Part shown: in pieces, positions 50,678 to 62,882 of the stretch
Layout of the letters: the number at the start of each line of letters is the position of its first letter
Numbering within the stretch: the stretch's first letter is position 1
Assembly (NCBI GenBank): GCA_035041965.1
Contig: JAPYMA010000526.1
Location: 62,001 to 126,000 of the forward strand
Length of the DNA: 64,000 nt
Source of the DNA: Anisakis pegreffii
Taxonomy: Eukaryota; Nematoda; Chromadorea; Rhabditida; Anisakidae
Reading direction: 5' to 3'
The notes under the pieces: model-generated
The model's input: the letters and a program-made list of their open reading frames with translations, nothing else
What the model was told of the DNA's origin: nothing
The model's database searches: none
Translations under genes and position numbers: made by a program

Positions 50678-53600
50678 TTAATCAGTAACCATTTCTACAG
50701 ATAAACCTCGAGACTCATATTCAGTTGGCACGAACCAATGATTCAAAATGTCCCGAATACTTGAATCTAAACCAACGAGCAATACGAATAAACCTAAAAC
50801 AATAAAGAAAGAATTCGAGAGAATGCGTATCACAATCGAGCACTTCGACTCCTGCCTCTTCATCATATCCGGCACAAATATGATCGTATCGATAAAGGCT
50901 GGTAGAACAAACGCAAGAATCATTCCACAAACGGTGCCAACTAACGGCACAATATGCCACAGATCCGGTACAGCAATTGCGACTATCACTGAAATTCTTT
51001 CAAGTTCAAATGGCGGCCATTTCAGATCACTTTGTAAATCATGAATCTTTCTTCGTCCATCACAATCTCATGATTGCATTTGTAATCCGATAGTGACGAC
51101 TAATATTGATGATTTCAACATATTACGATTTGATTGATGACGAAAAATTGACAGATTCAATTCAGTTTTATGCACAATTGAAAATTTCACAGGAACCATG
51201 AAAATTCTCATTCCTTTACGGCGCTTCTAAATTCCATCTTGTTCCCTCTTTCTCATTTTATTACTGTTTTTGCTCATGTTTTAACTTTTTGATTACAGTC
51301 ACCTCTTCCTTCGCTCTTCAGTCCGCTCTGATCGTATTGTTGTTTGTTAGTGATCAACTTGCCGTCGTTGAAAGATCACTAATTGAATATAATTTACTTA
51401 CTTGACAAGAAAACAAGAAATCCTCTGAATACATATTGCATGTAGTTAGCTGCAGAAGGCGTCCATTTGCTCTCAGCTAACTTCTCATTAATCGTTGGCC
51501 AAAGCGTCTCAACAATGACGTATTGTTGTAGCACGAAACCAACATAGACAATCAGTGTTATCAATACTTTCACAGCCGTCAGAATCCTTAATTTCCTTAG
51601 TCAAATGAAATTATTTCATTATCGCTAGTGATAGCGCCGGACTCTCCTCTTCGTACGTGCTGGTCTCAATGAAGTTTTGATTCAAACGAATTGAATATTT
51701 CTCCACCTTTCGGTCTCCTACCGTAAAAACTTCAGTTACCTCTACTCTAAGTTCAGATGACAGATCGCACAGAATGATTGCCTGGTTCACTGATCATACT
51801 GAGTCGATAATTTTTTCAGCTGAACATCTTAATCGCTCGCTATTATATCGTGCATGGAACGATGATAGCTAAGAAGATGAAACTGACACAATGATCACAT
51901 AAACTCACATTGTAGGTGGTAAATTCAGCGTGATACTACCTTTCACGTTCTCTCCAAAAGTGATATAGCCGAAAAATCCGAATGCTGAATTAACAGCCAC
52001 CACCAAGCACATACCAACTGAAAGCACACCCGTTAAACCGATCATATCATCCGGTTTAGTCAGCTTATTCTCCAATGGTAGAACCTGCAATCCAGAAGAC
52101 TACATTCACACTTCTGAAATCATCTCACGATCAGCTAAACTTTCAATAGACATCTGACAATGAGTAAATAGTTGAAGTTTTTGCCTATGTGATTTTTGCC
52201 CAGACGTAATTTAAACGAATTCGAATTGTCCTAATGAATGATGGCTACCTCCATTCAGCCTTCTCAAGTATCTCGCAAATGTTTGGCTCTTATATTTTCG
52301 TATGACTTGGGCAAGTGATTATATCGTTCGAACCCATTTATTTTCTATTCATTCTTGAGAATCACATCTAACAGAGTTGGATATGATTCACATCTTTAAG
52401 TGGTCATAATGCTTGACATATGAAAGCTACTCACCAGAGCTTGTCCTTCAAATGTGTACAATATCGAGCCAGCAGCTGAAGCCATTCCTCGAAAACTGGT
52501 TATCCAAGGCAAGTCTGTTTTGAAGTGATCAGCCGTAATGAGTTCCTCAAAGAAATCAAATCCGTTAGTTATAGACATCAGGTTCCGTTAATCCATAAAA
52601 TCTCTTAATCCATCAAAGTTCCTTACTGAGGTTCCGATTCATTCACCCAAATTCGCAGAAAAAATTTGTTCACATTTATCAAGCATCATTTCGAATTCAA
52701 AAGAGTGAATTTGTGAAAGAGGTAGAAACCTTGAAGATAAGTGCAAATGAGATAAGCATCAAGATGTTGCCAACAACACTCAGGTAAACAATCGTCTTCA
52801 TTGTCTTCGTACAATTGATCGCAACCAACGGAATGAATATGAGGAGCATATAGGTGGTTACTGAAAAATCGGTGTTCAAATCCAAATGTTCCAAAACCTG
52901 AAAGGATTTTCAGAAATTTTTGGGAGAAAGTCATGCTCAATAAATGTGTTTGCTTGATTGGAGTTAATTCGAAGCTGATACACAGTAAATATCCCAAAAT
53001 GCATTCAAATCCCAGGTGATATGCAAAGATAACACTTCATGATTCATAGTACTGTTAAATATTCGGTTCATCAATTTGCTTTTTCAATTGTTAGGAACTA
53101 ATCAATCGCCGAATTCACTGCGATTAAGCGCATTCAATTGATGCAACCTTGTTCTGCACTGGACCAGTGGTCCCTAGGCTCGGATGCTCCATTACCTCTT
53201 TCGATGGTCTGGTGAGCCGTCATTACTCCCCCTCCCTCCCTCTACAATAACTTACCATTTAACATTTACCGTAATGTCAAAACTAACTTCCAAACCCCTT
53301 CCGCCCTTCCCCCCCCTCAGACACTCCTAAATTACCCAAAAATGGGTAATTACCCATCCCCTATGGGGACCTTTATTGTATACAATGATAAAAGTTTATA
53401 TCGCCTACTTGTTGAAGATGCATAGCGATGAATACATATGAAACACAACATATACCCATTTGTAGTAAGACAAGCATGGCGTTTGTGAACGTTCTATAAT
53501 GAAGGAGGATCAAACCTGCGATTAGACAAGGATCAAATGCACACTAAAAATTCTCGATTATGAAAAATCATTTGTTATTTGTTCGGAATTTAGAGTGATT

Positions 53601-54834
53601 TCACTGATGATTCCTAACTGATTACCTGAGTGTTGCTTTATACGGCCGCAAACAATAAAAAGAATCCGCACATGCCTCATAAGCAAGATCGCCATAGCTC
53701 AATTCAGAATAACCTTTCCTGCAAAAAACATGAATTTATCTTTTTTTCAGCTACCCACAGAAATTTGAAAGATTTATTCAGCTGTAGAATTAAAACTTCA
53801 ATTTTTTCTTTCAATGAATGAACGAACGATATCTAATTTTTTCGTGGTTTTTAAGCATTCGTTGGATTTCAGCAACGACCAATAGTGCATCTCTTTGAAA
53901 TGCACAAATTATGGAATATGATACTGGTGCATTTCCCTACGATTCATCGTCGTTTGAACGCAATCGCCATTCACTCAATGAAAATGTTTGGCGAATTTAT
54001 GATGTCGGTGTAAACAAAACGCTCAAAAATATTAAACGTGATGAAGGCAGAGAACAAAACTTACGACGCACATAAATATTGTGATGCGTGAACAAGCTTC
54101 AACATACAGATATTATTGAGAAAACCGAACACGAAAACCATCACAAATGCTGTCTGAAAGATGAATGTTTTGTGAAATTTCAATCGTTTATCATGGAATT
54201 CAACCAACCACTGATTACAGAAATCCTTCGTATATGACTTCTGCTCCAAATAGGCCAGCAAATCTTTTCTTTACACACTCACATTCAACGATTGATCTAG
54301 ACAGGTTAAGGATTAATCAAGGAAATCGCGAAAAGGCCAACCAATAAGCCAGCTTGTTTGAACGCAAGAGGAATCGACAGGCATCCTGGACCAAGCATTC
54401 CTTTCACAAAACTCAATAGAGCACCAGTGCCACTGAAATATGAATAGCGATAACGGAGTTTTACGGCAACAGTTCTGCGTGAATCTCGAAATTTGATAAG
54501 TCTCAGTGATTTCAAATACAGTGACAAACAACGGCATCGATGACAACGATGGTGAGAGCCATATTGATGTCTAAAACCCAGTGAATTGACGCTAGCCAAG
54601 GTATTCATATTGGTATGGCCAAGTGAACCAGCCACGCTCTCAACCACTATTGCTGCTGTAAACACGTAGAATAGTCCATAGCAGCAGTTCTAGAACTTAC
54701 GTTATTCCATTTTTGCGTCCTTCGACAACGTCTGATCCCGCGTTTGATCGAACCGAAGCCGTCGATTCTGAGGGCTTCATTGACGCGACATCAACAATGG
54801 GATCGAGCTGACCATCGTACTCAGTGAATACCAT
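50678..54834 (-). CDS. SLC36-like proton-coupled amino acid transporter (complete, 10 exons)
   Basis: Amino acid/auxin permease fold; family members co-transport small neutral amino acids with protons at plasma or lysosomal membranes. Exons in coding order: 54701-54834, 54342-54432, 54065-54153, 53626-53718, 53409-53493, 52730-52897, 52435-52545, 51909-52084, 51402-51586, 50678-50988; phases fit and give 480 residues, normal for SLC36. The ATG directly follows CATTTGCAG, pointing to spliced-leader addition or a 5' UTR intron. Seen: a polar N-tail (1-44); the family TM1 signature LLSFVKGMLGPGCLSIPLAF; helices FVMVFVFGFLNNICML, MLVLLQMGICCVSYVFIAM, YMLLIFIPLVAINC and NILMLISFALIF; the conserved AAGSILYTFEGQALVLPLEN; GFFGYITFGENVKGSITLNLP; then three C-terminal helices and a 20-residue tail. 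Donor TTG/GTTGGC after exon 2 is weak but keeps phase and alignment. Introns of 300-511 nt show nothing else except the hAT MITE in 52898-53408. Substrate is not readable from sequence. Confidence 0.9.
53165..53371. mobile_element. hAT-like MITE, copy 2 (inverted)
   Basis: About 207 bp in intron 52898-53408 of the first transporter, in opposite orientation to the other copies. It starts CAGTGGTCCCTAGGCTCGGA, contains CATTACCTCTTTCGATGGTC and AAATTACCCAAAAATGGGTA, and ends CCCTATGGGGACC, lacking the final ACTG. Probably truncated by a few bases. Confidence 0.65.
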
Positions 54835-57800
54835 CTGCAAATGTCACAGTGTCGTTATGAATGCATTACGAAAACGTTGAATGAATCCATCATCACGTGA
54901 CACTTTATTGTTCACTTAACGCGACTTCATTCACAGCTTTGTGTGAGTGGGAATGTGAGATAAATGGAAGCATATGTCGGATGTGTAGGAATGACTGTCT
55001 TAGTTACGGCTCCATTCAAGAGCTCAATAAACTCTCAAATGGAAAAGAAATTTTTAGGTACTATTGTTGTTGTTGATCATTTAGGTGATTTAAGTTCAAC
55101 AACATCTTTTGACTCATTAACGACTTGCTGTGACCTAACTAGCGATCCTATCAGAGAGCAAACAATGCTCCAGCAACATGCTTCTAGTATTTTCAAAAGG
55201 CAATTCCAAATCTGTTTCCCAGCCGAAAATTCAATATGTTGAGAGCGAATCAATGAATTCATTCTCAATAAGTATGAAATCATTTCAATAGTTCACTGAC
55301 GAATTATTTGCAGCAAAAATTATTTGCAGATCCATGATCAGCTACATGAGCTCTACAAAATGATATATGTCTCATCCCAAAAGGCGGGTGTAAGTTCGTG
55401 ACCCTTCCTCGTGAATGGATCAGAAATACTGGCCTAGAGATGTTGGTTTCACTCTCTCGAAAGCATAGTTTTTGCCTTCCTTCATTCACTGTGCTTGTTG
55501 CGTTGATTGCTTTAAGAACCACACGATTAGCTGTTTTCAATCTACGACAACCGAATGGGTTTTGTACGTAGAAAAATGACAACACGGAACTAAAACGAAA
55601 CGAAACGTTGAACCACCACGTTTACTGAACACATACGCGTATTTAACACGCCACTAAACGAACAAATTCCCATTACAATAGCTATACGATCACAAGCTAA
55701 ATTCATGATGTATGATACTACCAATTGTTTCCACGTTCACATCGACTAGGATTGCATTAATCGCATAAACATTATAAATCCATAATCGATGCTATTATGT
55801 AAAATACGTCATTCAAATGAGCCGAGGTGTTTGAGGTGTAAATCAGATGAAAGCAAGCAGTGGAATAGCGTAAATGCATCATCGATTGGAGGGGGTGAAT
55901 AATTTCACATGCAAACCAGAAAGTGACAATCAATCGAGTGAACCACTCTTCAATTATGTGAATGCAACTAAATTATCATCCCAAATTCATTGTAGTTTCC
56001 AGTTGTAGAACGGGTTTTCGACAAATTTGAAGCACTTTCAGTGATCGAATGAGTAAATAAACTGCGCATTTCTGAGCTGTATCGCACCGGAACACAATAG
56101 AATGAGTAACTGCAATTAAACTGCCATTGAACTGCCATTAATGGCTAGGTTGATTGAAGCTTTTTTTGAAAGAATTCATTATCAGCAAAAATACTTCCTG
56201 AAGTCACGAATGAATTAATAACAAATGTGGATGAATCCTCAAATCAATGTTAACTGCAAGTCGTGAAAACATAAATCTTGCTATTCTATCGAGGATGATC
56301 AAAATGCTGGGCGATAACCCGATTCGTAGAAACATATTTCTGGTTTTCTGCTGGAAAGATAGACGAGAAACTCAAAAAAAGCATTCGTTAATATGACAAA
56401 TTAGAAATGCGAGGCAATAACCGAGTTTGACTGTGCGTGAAAATAGGATGAAAATATTCACAAGAAGAATTGTGAATTTACAAATCGAAACTGAATCGAA
56501 ATGCTGGATAAAAGATTTCTGTATGAAAGAATACAAAAGAGCATATGATGTAAGCAAATTTCATTGAATGAAAAGAATTTTGTTCCTTTGAAACTTAATA
56601 GAATTCACCCTTACTGTACGATGCATGCGTACAATAGAGGTGAGTGACACTTTCAGATGGGAACGAAGAAAACACAACAATTATCATTTCAAGCGTGTCC
56701 TTCACAACATGGAAATGAACAATCACAACTGAGGGATTCAATTTTTTCGAAACAATCACAAATACCAAATTGAATTGAATACATCGAATCTAGGTCATTG
56801 AGCGAAATGAGAACAACAAACGAAATAAATGATTTTAAAAAATTTGACAGGGAATATCGCCGCAATAAGGGACTCCAAGCGATCTTGGACTGTAAATGAT
56901 GACTTCTGCTGACGCGAGATGAAAATTTTCACCTGTATCATTCATCATTAGGAAATTAGTTGAATGAATTCAGATTGATCAAGTTTTCGTGAGAATATTT
57001 GTGGTTTATCGTTAGCCATTTGTTATTGCTTTGCAAGTGCTTGTATAAACTGATAGTTGGTGTTGTTGGCATTGATGAACGGCGTAAACATCCGAAAAAT
57101 CAATCTGATCTAATGCATGCTAACTGAGCAAACACCATACCATTGAAGGGTATCTAATTGCTTGCGCTCAACTAACTATCCCTTTGTATTGATCTGTTTG
57201 TAAAATGTAAAATGTCGGAATCAATCTGTATAAACTGAAGTTATCCTTGCATTAGTCATTATAAATCCTTGCATTATAAATCTGTTTTTGGATATGCGAT
57301 GAAACGATGAGCATATTTCCTATGAAGCTTTAAGTAATGGTCACTTTATCTATGAGTTTATGAAACTTTACCAATGGTTTTATCAATCAAAATTCAAAAA
57401 AAAAAACTTTTTAAAGGTTTTCACAATGGAATAAAGCAAACACCTCGGTAAAAATTTCGCGAATGCGTATCCTTGATGTGAAGCACGCATCGCCCATATG
57501 AACATCAAACATGAATATTTTCTGATGTATCACATGTGAATTTCTTATCGAGATAAATGTGGATGAACTATGAGTTAAGTATGTCATTCATCGGATGACA
57601 GTGCAACTGAATTTGAAGGACATGTGGAATGACAATAAAGTCGTGGTGACTAATAGTAAGTGCAACCTATAGAAATCGTCATAGTGTATGAGCCAGGGTT
57701 GAGTTTGCTTAATGCATGGGAACAACGATACAAAATGTGATCGATGAATAGAATATTCCACTGAATTGCACCATTCGCTTTCTTCGTTTATCGCCTATCA

Positions 57801-59070
57801 GATGCCAACCCCTTCTATTCGCATCTAATTGAGATGTAAGATGTGAATGGAGGAACATTGCATGTGCTGTTAGACTATCATATTATGGTTTTGTGTTTTC
57901 ATCAGATTATTCAGTGTTGTTACAAACAAAACGCCGAAAAAAACATCGTTTTATTCAGATGATACATACAATCAAAATCAATTTATGATTTATTAAAGAA
58001 TATTTCATTTCATTAATATAATGAAATCAAATCTATCGAATCCAACCAGCGATGATGAAATGGTAGAATGACAAGCACTTTTGCTGTTAGGGGGCGCCAC
58101 TGCACACATGTGCTTAGGTTACCGCTTAGCCCTACGTGTATCTAGGCAATTCGAAGTCAAATCAGGAGTATGCTTAAGTTTAGACTTACGCTTAACCGAA
58201 TGATGAGGCTAACACATACGTTTCGGCTTATGTCTGAAGCGTATGACCACAACTTCATCAGTGATGGCGCGGTGGCGCCCGTCAATAGCAAAAATACCGA
58301 ATAATGATCTAACGAGAAATTATTTACATTATTAAAATGCTACGATTATCTATGATCAAAATGATTAGATCGATAGGAGAACGTGATTGAGCAAGCACCA
58401 TTCAACGTTTGTGCAAAACGGTTTATGAAACCGTATCGAAAATACAATCTATTCAGATTCTTCTCGTTACTCTATTCAATTCCCATCGAATTTGTTCCAT
58501 ACAAACAATTTCTGAAATTAAAAATATTGCATCATAACAGCTCTCCTTTTTCAGTTTTGTTTAACTTTCAACTGGTTGAAACTTTTTCAGAATGTTTTCA
58601 ACGAAAAAATGTTGGATTTTGAAAGTATTCGCAGAGCAAAGAACGGCACAAGACGAGAATTTCTCACTGTAAGCATGAGATCAGTTCCACACTGCAAAAT
58701 TTTTTGTTGTTTGTACTGAGGTGTTCCAAAGTCTGACAAGTGTCTTCAATAAATTGGATCGCTGAACTCACAAATAACCGCAACGGCATTTCTGTTGGTA
58801 TATATGCTTATGTCTTCGATAGGCGTGACACTAATGTTACTTATGTCTTTCATGTATGTGAATAATGTAACGGGCCACAATTATGATTAAATTGTGTGTA
58901 CGACATACGAAAGACATGTCGTAGAGCCATTTTATGTGCGAAATGTGTGCGAGACATATAGAAGACATGTCGCCAGAATTTTCAGTGTGGTCTTGGGATT
59001 ACCCCAAGCTCTGTCCTTACGTAATAAAATCGAAACATTTTCCTCGCAACTCACCGCTCTTATCGCCGCA
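54835..59070. other. 4.2-kb spacer between the two transporter genes
   Basis: Holds the promoter or 5' UTR of the first transporter and the 3' end of the second. No exon pattern found; a 93-codon minus frame at 55304-55585 has no recognisable feature. A possible short element lies at 58090-58282. Nothing else stands out. Confidence 0.5.
58090..58282. mobile_element. possible MITE with GGGCGCCAC ends
   Basis: Starts GGGGGCGCCACTGC and ends GCGGTGGCGCCCGTC, complementary over about 12 bases with mismatches. Inside are repeated GCTTAGG/GCTTAAG/GCTTAACC units. It is GC-rich at the ends only. No target duplication seen. Confidence 0.35.
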
Positions 59071-62000
59071 CTACGCTCCATTGATCAGCTCCAAAATGCT
59101 CGTTCGCAAGCCCGCAATCAGCCCGAACAAACCCATCGTTATCAACAACACATTTGCGATCACCTTCCTAGCGATCCTCCATTTGCTCGCTTTTGTGTGA
59201 ATCAAACACGGTAAAAATGTCACCGTATCCAAAGTGGCCGGTATAACGAAAGCCAGCAGCATACTTGAGCAAATACCGACCAATGGGATGATCGTCTCAA
59301 GTCGCGGAACTGCCAGTGCAACTATCACTGCAAAACGTTCATATGAATTCATCTCAAGTCTCTGCTCCTTGAAAGCTTTATTCTATCGACACTTTCAAGC
59401 AGCACATGATACTGCTCTTTGGAAAGCTGAACATACACACGTGCAGCTACATTAGGATCTTTTTTTTTTCCACAAACACTCCATTGTGAATTTTGCTGGA
59501 ACTTGAATTCTATCCCAGCTAGCAAAAACTTGAATTTTGACGGGCGCAATGCCGATTTGGTGCATTTTCCGCAGAATTGTAGGCAAAAAACCCTCAAAAT
59601 TTTGCAAAAAACCCTCAAAATTATAGGCAAAAAACCCTCAAAATAGTAGGGTTCAATTCGGATTTTCTTAATAGGAATATGTAAATGATTGTTTTAGAAT
59701 TGAAAAGATATAAGAAATGAAAAATACATGAGAACAATCCAATCAAATGCGCTCAGAACAAGGCGATCTTTACAAAATAACAGTGTAACTAACTAACTTG
59801 CGATCGTAACCAACAGCGACCTGAACGCATAGTTGCCGATAACAACACATTTCTTGCTCGATGAACAAATACTCAACTTCACTATATTGTCCTTCACAAC
59901 CGGCCATAACATATCAATGATAACGTATTCTTGGATAACGAATCCAACATAGATGACCACAATTAACATCACTTTGACGAGTGTGTACAGTCTGCAAGCA
60001 TCACTATCACCGTTGGGTTGCTGGGTTGCAACTCTAATTTTTTGACAAATTTCGATGATCTCGTATTAGAAACAGTGTAGCCACCCTTTGCAACCTATCC
60101 GTTTCATTCATCTTTTAAGCGTACCCATTTTCCAACTCATACGTCTCACTTCAACAGAGGTTTACTGTGCTCTAAATGGCTCTTGATATCATGAAGTAGC
60201 GGTGTAAGTGACAGGGATAGTTGGATGCATAAATGAACAAGATAATGGAAAAGAAATCATTTTCGATGCAAACATTTGAAAGAACATGTTTAATAGCGGA
60301 TAAGTAGTCTCTTCTCAGCAGCATTCTAGGTAAAAACTCTAAAATAATTGCGGCATTGTAGCTGAGTGTCAAAATTTGCTATCGATAGATCATTCAGAAG
60401 AATTTAACGTTTAGTGAACTGTATTAGTTTCCTGTGGAAGCAAAGCAATGTCTGAAGTTAAAGGCTACTCGATACAGTAGACAATCACTTACGGAGATGA
60501 TGGAAGGTTCAGTGTAATACTGCCCTCAACACTTGTACCGTAGGTGACGTAACCAAAGAATCCAGACGCCGCGTACACAATTGTTACCAATGACATGCCC
60601 GTTGAGAGGACACCAGTGAATCCTGTCATGTCTTCTGGGTGTTTAAGACCATTTTCCATCGGAAGTACCTGAAGAAGAGGTATGGTAAGTATATATGGTA
60701 AGATTAAAAGTTGAGTAAAAGTAGTCTGTCGGGGACCCCGGCTTCGCTTCCCGACGGAGAGGACGAGCTCCCCGTCCTCCCCGACGGGGAGGACGGGGAG
60801 CGCGAACAATCAACTGAAAATGGTGAAAGACCCCTGTAACATTTTCAATATTGCCTTGTTGTTTGTTTTGAAATGTAAGTATAAGGTGCGCTTGAAAGAA
60901 AACTACTTAAAAAAGAAGAAAAATTCTGAAAAAATTGAAATTTTGTTAGAAAATTTGAGCTGAAATGCTACTCGTCCTCCCCATCGGGAACACGGGGAGC
61001 GGTCATGCCCCGACGGGGTGCCCCCAGCGCAGCTTGGTCCCCAGCTTTTTTGCGAGGACCCCCCCGTCCACTTTACTCCTCGCCGGTACCCCCCCCTTGC
61101 AATTTGCTCCCTACTTTTTGGCGAAGACCCCCTGTCCGTTTTTCTTCCCGCGGGGTCCCCTCCCTCCGTGCGAAAAACTGCTCCCCGACGAACACTACTC
61201 GAAACTGTACAGTACCATCAGCTCTTATTATTCTCTGACAATCGTGCAACTAGAAAATCAGGTCAATTGATGCTTTCGAAATCCCGCATGAATTGACTAT
61301 GCACTCACAATGGCTTGGCCTTCAAACGAATACAATATTGCTCCGGCCGCAGTTGCTAAACTATCAAAATCTGTTATCCACGGCAGTGTGCTCGTGACGT
61401 GTTCTGACCGCAGTAAATCCTGAAAATTCTCATTAGCAACTTCAATTATCAACTGAATATCATCCCCGATTACCACGAAAACGTTCTGTCTACCAACTGA
61501 TAAATATCAAGTTCGTCAATAGAATTGTATCGTCAAAGCCGTTCGTTGAATCGAATGATCGCATGTGTTACCTGGAAAATGATAACGAAAGAGGTAAGCA
61601 TGAGGATATTGGCGATCCAACTGAACACGGCGATCACTCGCAATGTTCGAATATAATTGATCAGTACAAGAGGTACGAACACTATGAACATATAGATTGA
61701 TGTTCTCAGCTGGCATTCTGGCCATATCGTCTCGACAATCTGAAAATTACAAAATTAAGGTACATTGAGTCATTCCGAAACGGTAATCTTGTTACTTTCC
61801 TTCGAATTGTAAATATTGGTGCACCCAATCCTTATCCTCATAATCAGTAGACTTTTTTTAGCTGATATGAGGTACATCGCCGAGGAAGTTATCTTATACG
61901 TTTTATCGTTGATTCGTTGTGCAAATATGGATTGCTATCTTCTAAAATACCGGCATTTGCCTTTCAAAATACTTTCATTTAAAAGAAATGCCGTACCTCT

Positions 62001-62882
62001 TTAACATGAAGTGCCATGAAGATATAGAAAACACTCAAGACACCCATTTGCAATATGATAATCATTGTGTTCGTGAAAATCCTGAAATCAGCTCGAGTTA
62101 GCATTAGAAATCTTAATTTTCACTCGGTACAATTATGTATGAATAGTTGATAAAGTTCGAATACGAATTGATGTGCTTTTTGTGTCATTATCTGTTGAAT
62201 AATTCTTTCAAAACTGATTTCACTGTTTCCCATAATTATTATGAATTCATTGATGGTGAGTGCTTTTGAGCTTTTATGTTTAGTCAATGAAAACAAAAAA
62301 GGTTTTTGAAGTTATTGGAATCATTATGTAAAGTATCAGTTACATGTAAGATTATTTGATTTGTATTGAAATCTATGCAGTAGATAAATTTGATTTGATA
62401 CGCAGTGAAGCGCTGCCCATTGTCTGATCATAGCATTCATGCAGACCTCTCAATCGGTATCATATTATATCGAACTCTCAATCGGTATCATCTTATATCG
62501 AACGTTATGTTTCAAAAATGTGAGTGATTATTGCGATCTGCATGAATGGCTTTTGGCATGAAAAAGTCCATTTCCTTTCAAGCTTTGGGCATATTTTATT
62601 TCCTGATGATGGAATGCTATCAAATGATGAAATGAATGCTCCATAATGGAATGATGGAACTCTTGCAATGAAATGCTCCATTTGCGCAACCCATCGATCA
62701 CCAGATCTTCCCGAATTATGTTTTTTCCAGAATTTTTCAATTCATTTTACTTTGGCTCATTTTGTGGTGTTGACTTGAAACTGACATACTTTGCTTTTCG
62801 CTTATGCGGTCGCAGTATTGGAAAACTATTGCCGAACGCTTCGTATGCGACACCACCGTAGTCCAAATGCATATCACCTTTG
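59071..62882 (-). CDS. SLC36-like amino acid transporter, paralogue (3' seven exons; 5' end outside window)
   Basis: Exons in coding order: 62790-62882, 61997-62081, 61572-61739, 61309-61419, 60493-60668, 59798-59991, 59071-59327; 360 residues including the C-terminus (stop TAG at 59071). Same permease family and same exon plan as 50678-54834: the first five visible exons have identical lengths (93, 85, 168, 111, 176 nt) and phases. Seen: GDMHLDYGGVAYEAFGNSF, MIIILQMGVLSVFYIFMALH, MFIVFVPLVLINY, AAGAILYSFEGQAIVLPMEN, GFFGYVTYGTSVEGSITLNL, YVGFVIQEYVIIDMLWP and a C-terminal helix pair ending in LINGA. The C-tail is 18 residues shorter than in the neighbour, and the loop after the YVGFV helix carries a Cys/Ser/Lys insertion (ICSSSKKC). 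The TM1 and TM2 exons were not found up to 64000, so they probably lie beyond it. Introns over 300 nt: 59328-59797 (short tandem repeat), 59992-60492 (nothing), 60669-61308 (GC-rich insert), 62082-62789 (28-bp repeat). Confidence 0.87.
59578..59646. repeat. AAAAAACCCTCAAAA tandem repeat, three units
   Basis: Units of 21-25 bp built on GCAAAAAACCCTCAAAA (two with TAGGC ahead of it), in the last intron of the second transporter. They lie about 250 bp upstream (in gene sense) of its final exon. Confidence 0.75.
60720..61199. mobile_element. GC-rich intronic insertion with inverted ends
   Basis: About 480 bp in intron 60669-61308, with two very GC-rich blocks (60725-60810 and 60965-61200) around an AT-rich core. 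The left end AGTAGTCTGTCGGGGACC and the right end, in reverse, AGTAGTGTTCGTCGGGGAGC match apart from an indel. Internal GGGGAGGACGGGGAG and CCCCGACGGGG units recur. The plus-strand Pro-rich frames are by-products of composition. No target duplication identified. Its composition is unlike anything else in the window. Confidence 0.55.
62447..62502. repeat. 28-bp tandem repeat, two units
   Basis: CTCTCAATCGGTATCATATT+ATATCGAA is followed at once by a copy with one change (A to C). It lies in intron 62082-62789 of the second transporter. Confidence 0.85.

Noticed and set aside
54342..54665. Extended 119-codon frame around the transporter TM1 exon
   Set aside because: Only 54342-54432 aligns with the family; upstream residues precede an ATATTTCAG acceptor and read as intron.
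59349..59630. Minus-strand 93-codon frame beside the last transporter exon
   Set aside because: Lies within the intron and includes the CCCTCAAAA tandem repeat; the TTTTGCAG/TGATAG acceptor at 59327 excludes it.
60965..61296. Three Pro-rich plus-strand frames in a row
   Set aside because: All three frames are open because the inserted DNA is GC-rich; they lie in an intron of a minus-strand gene.
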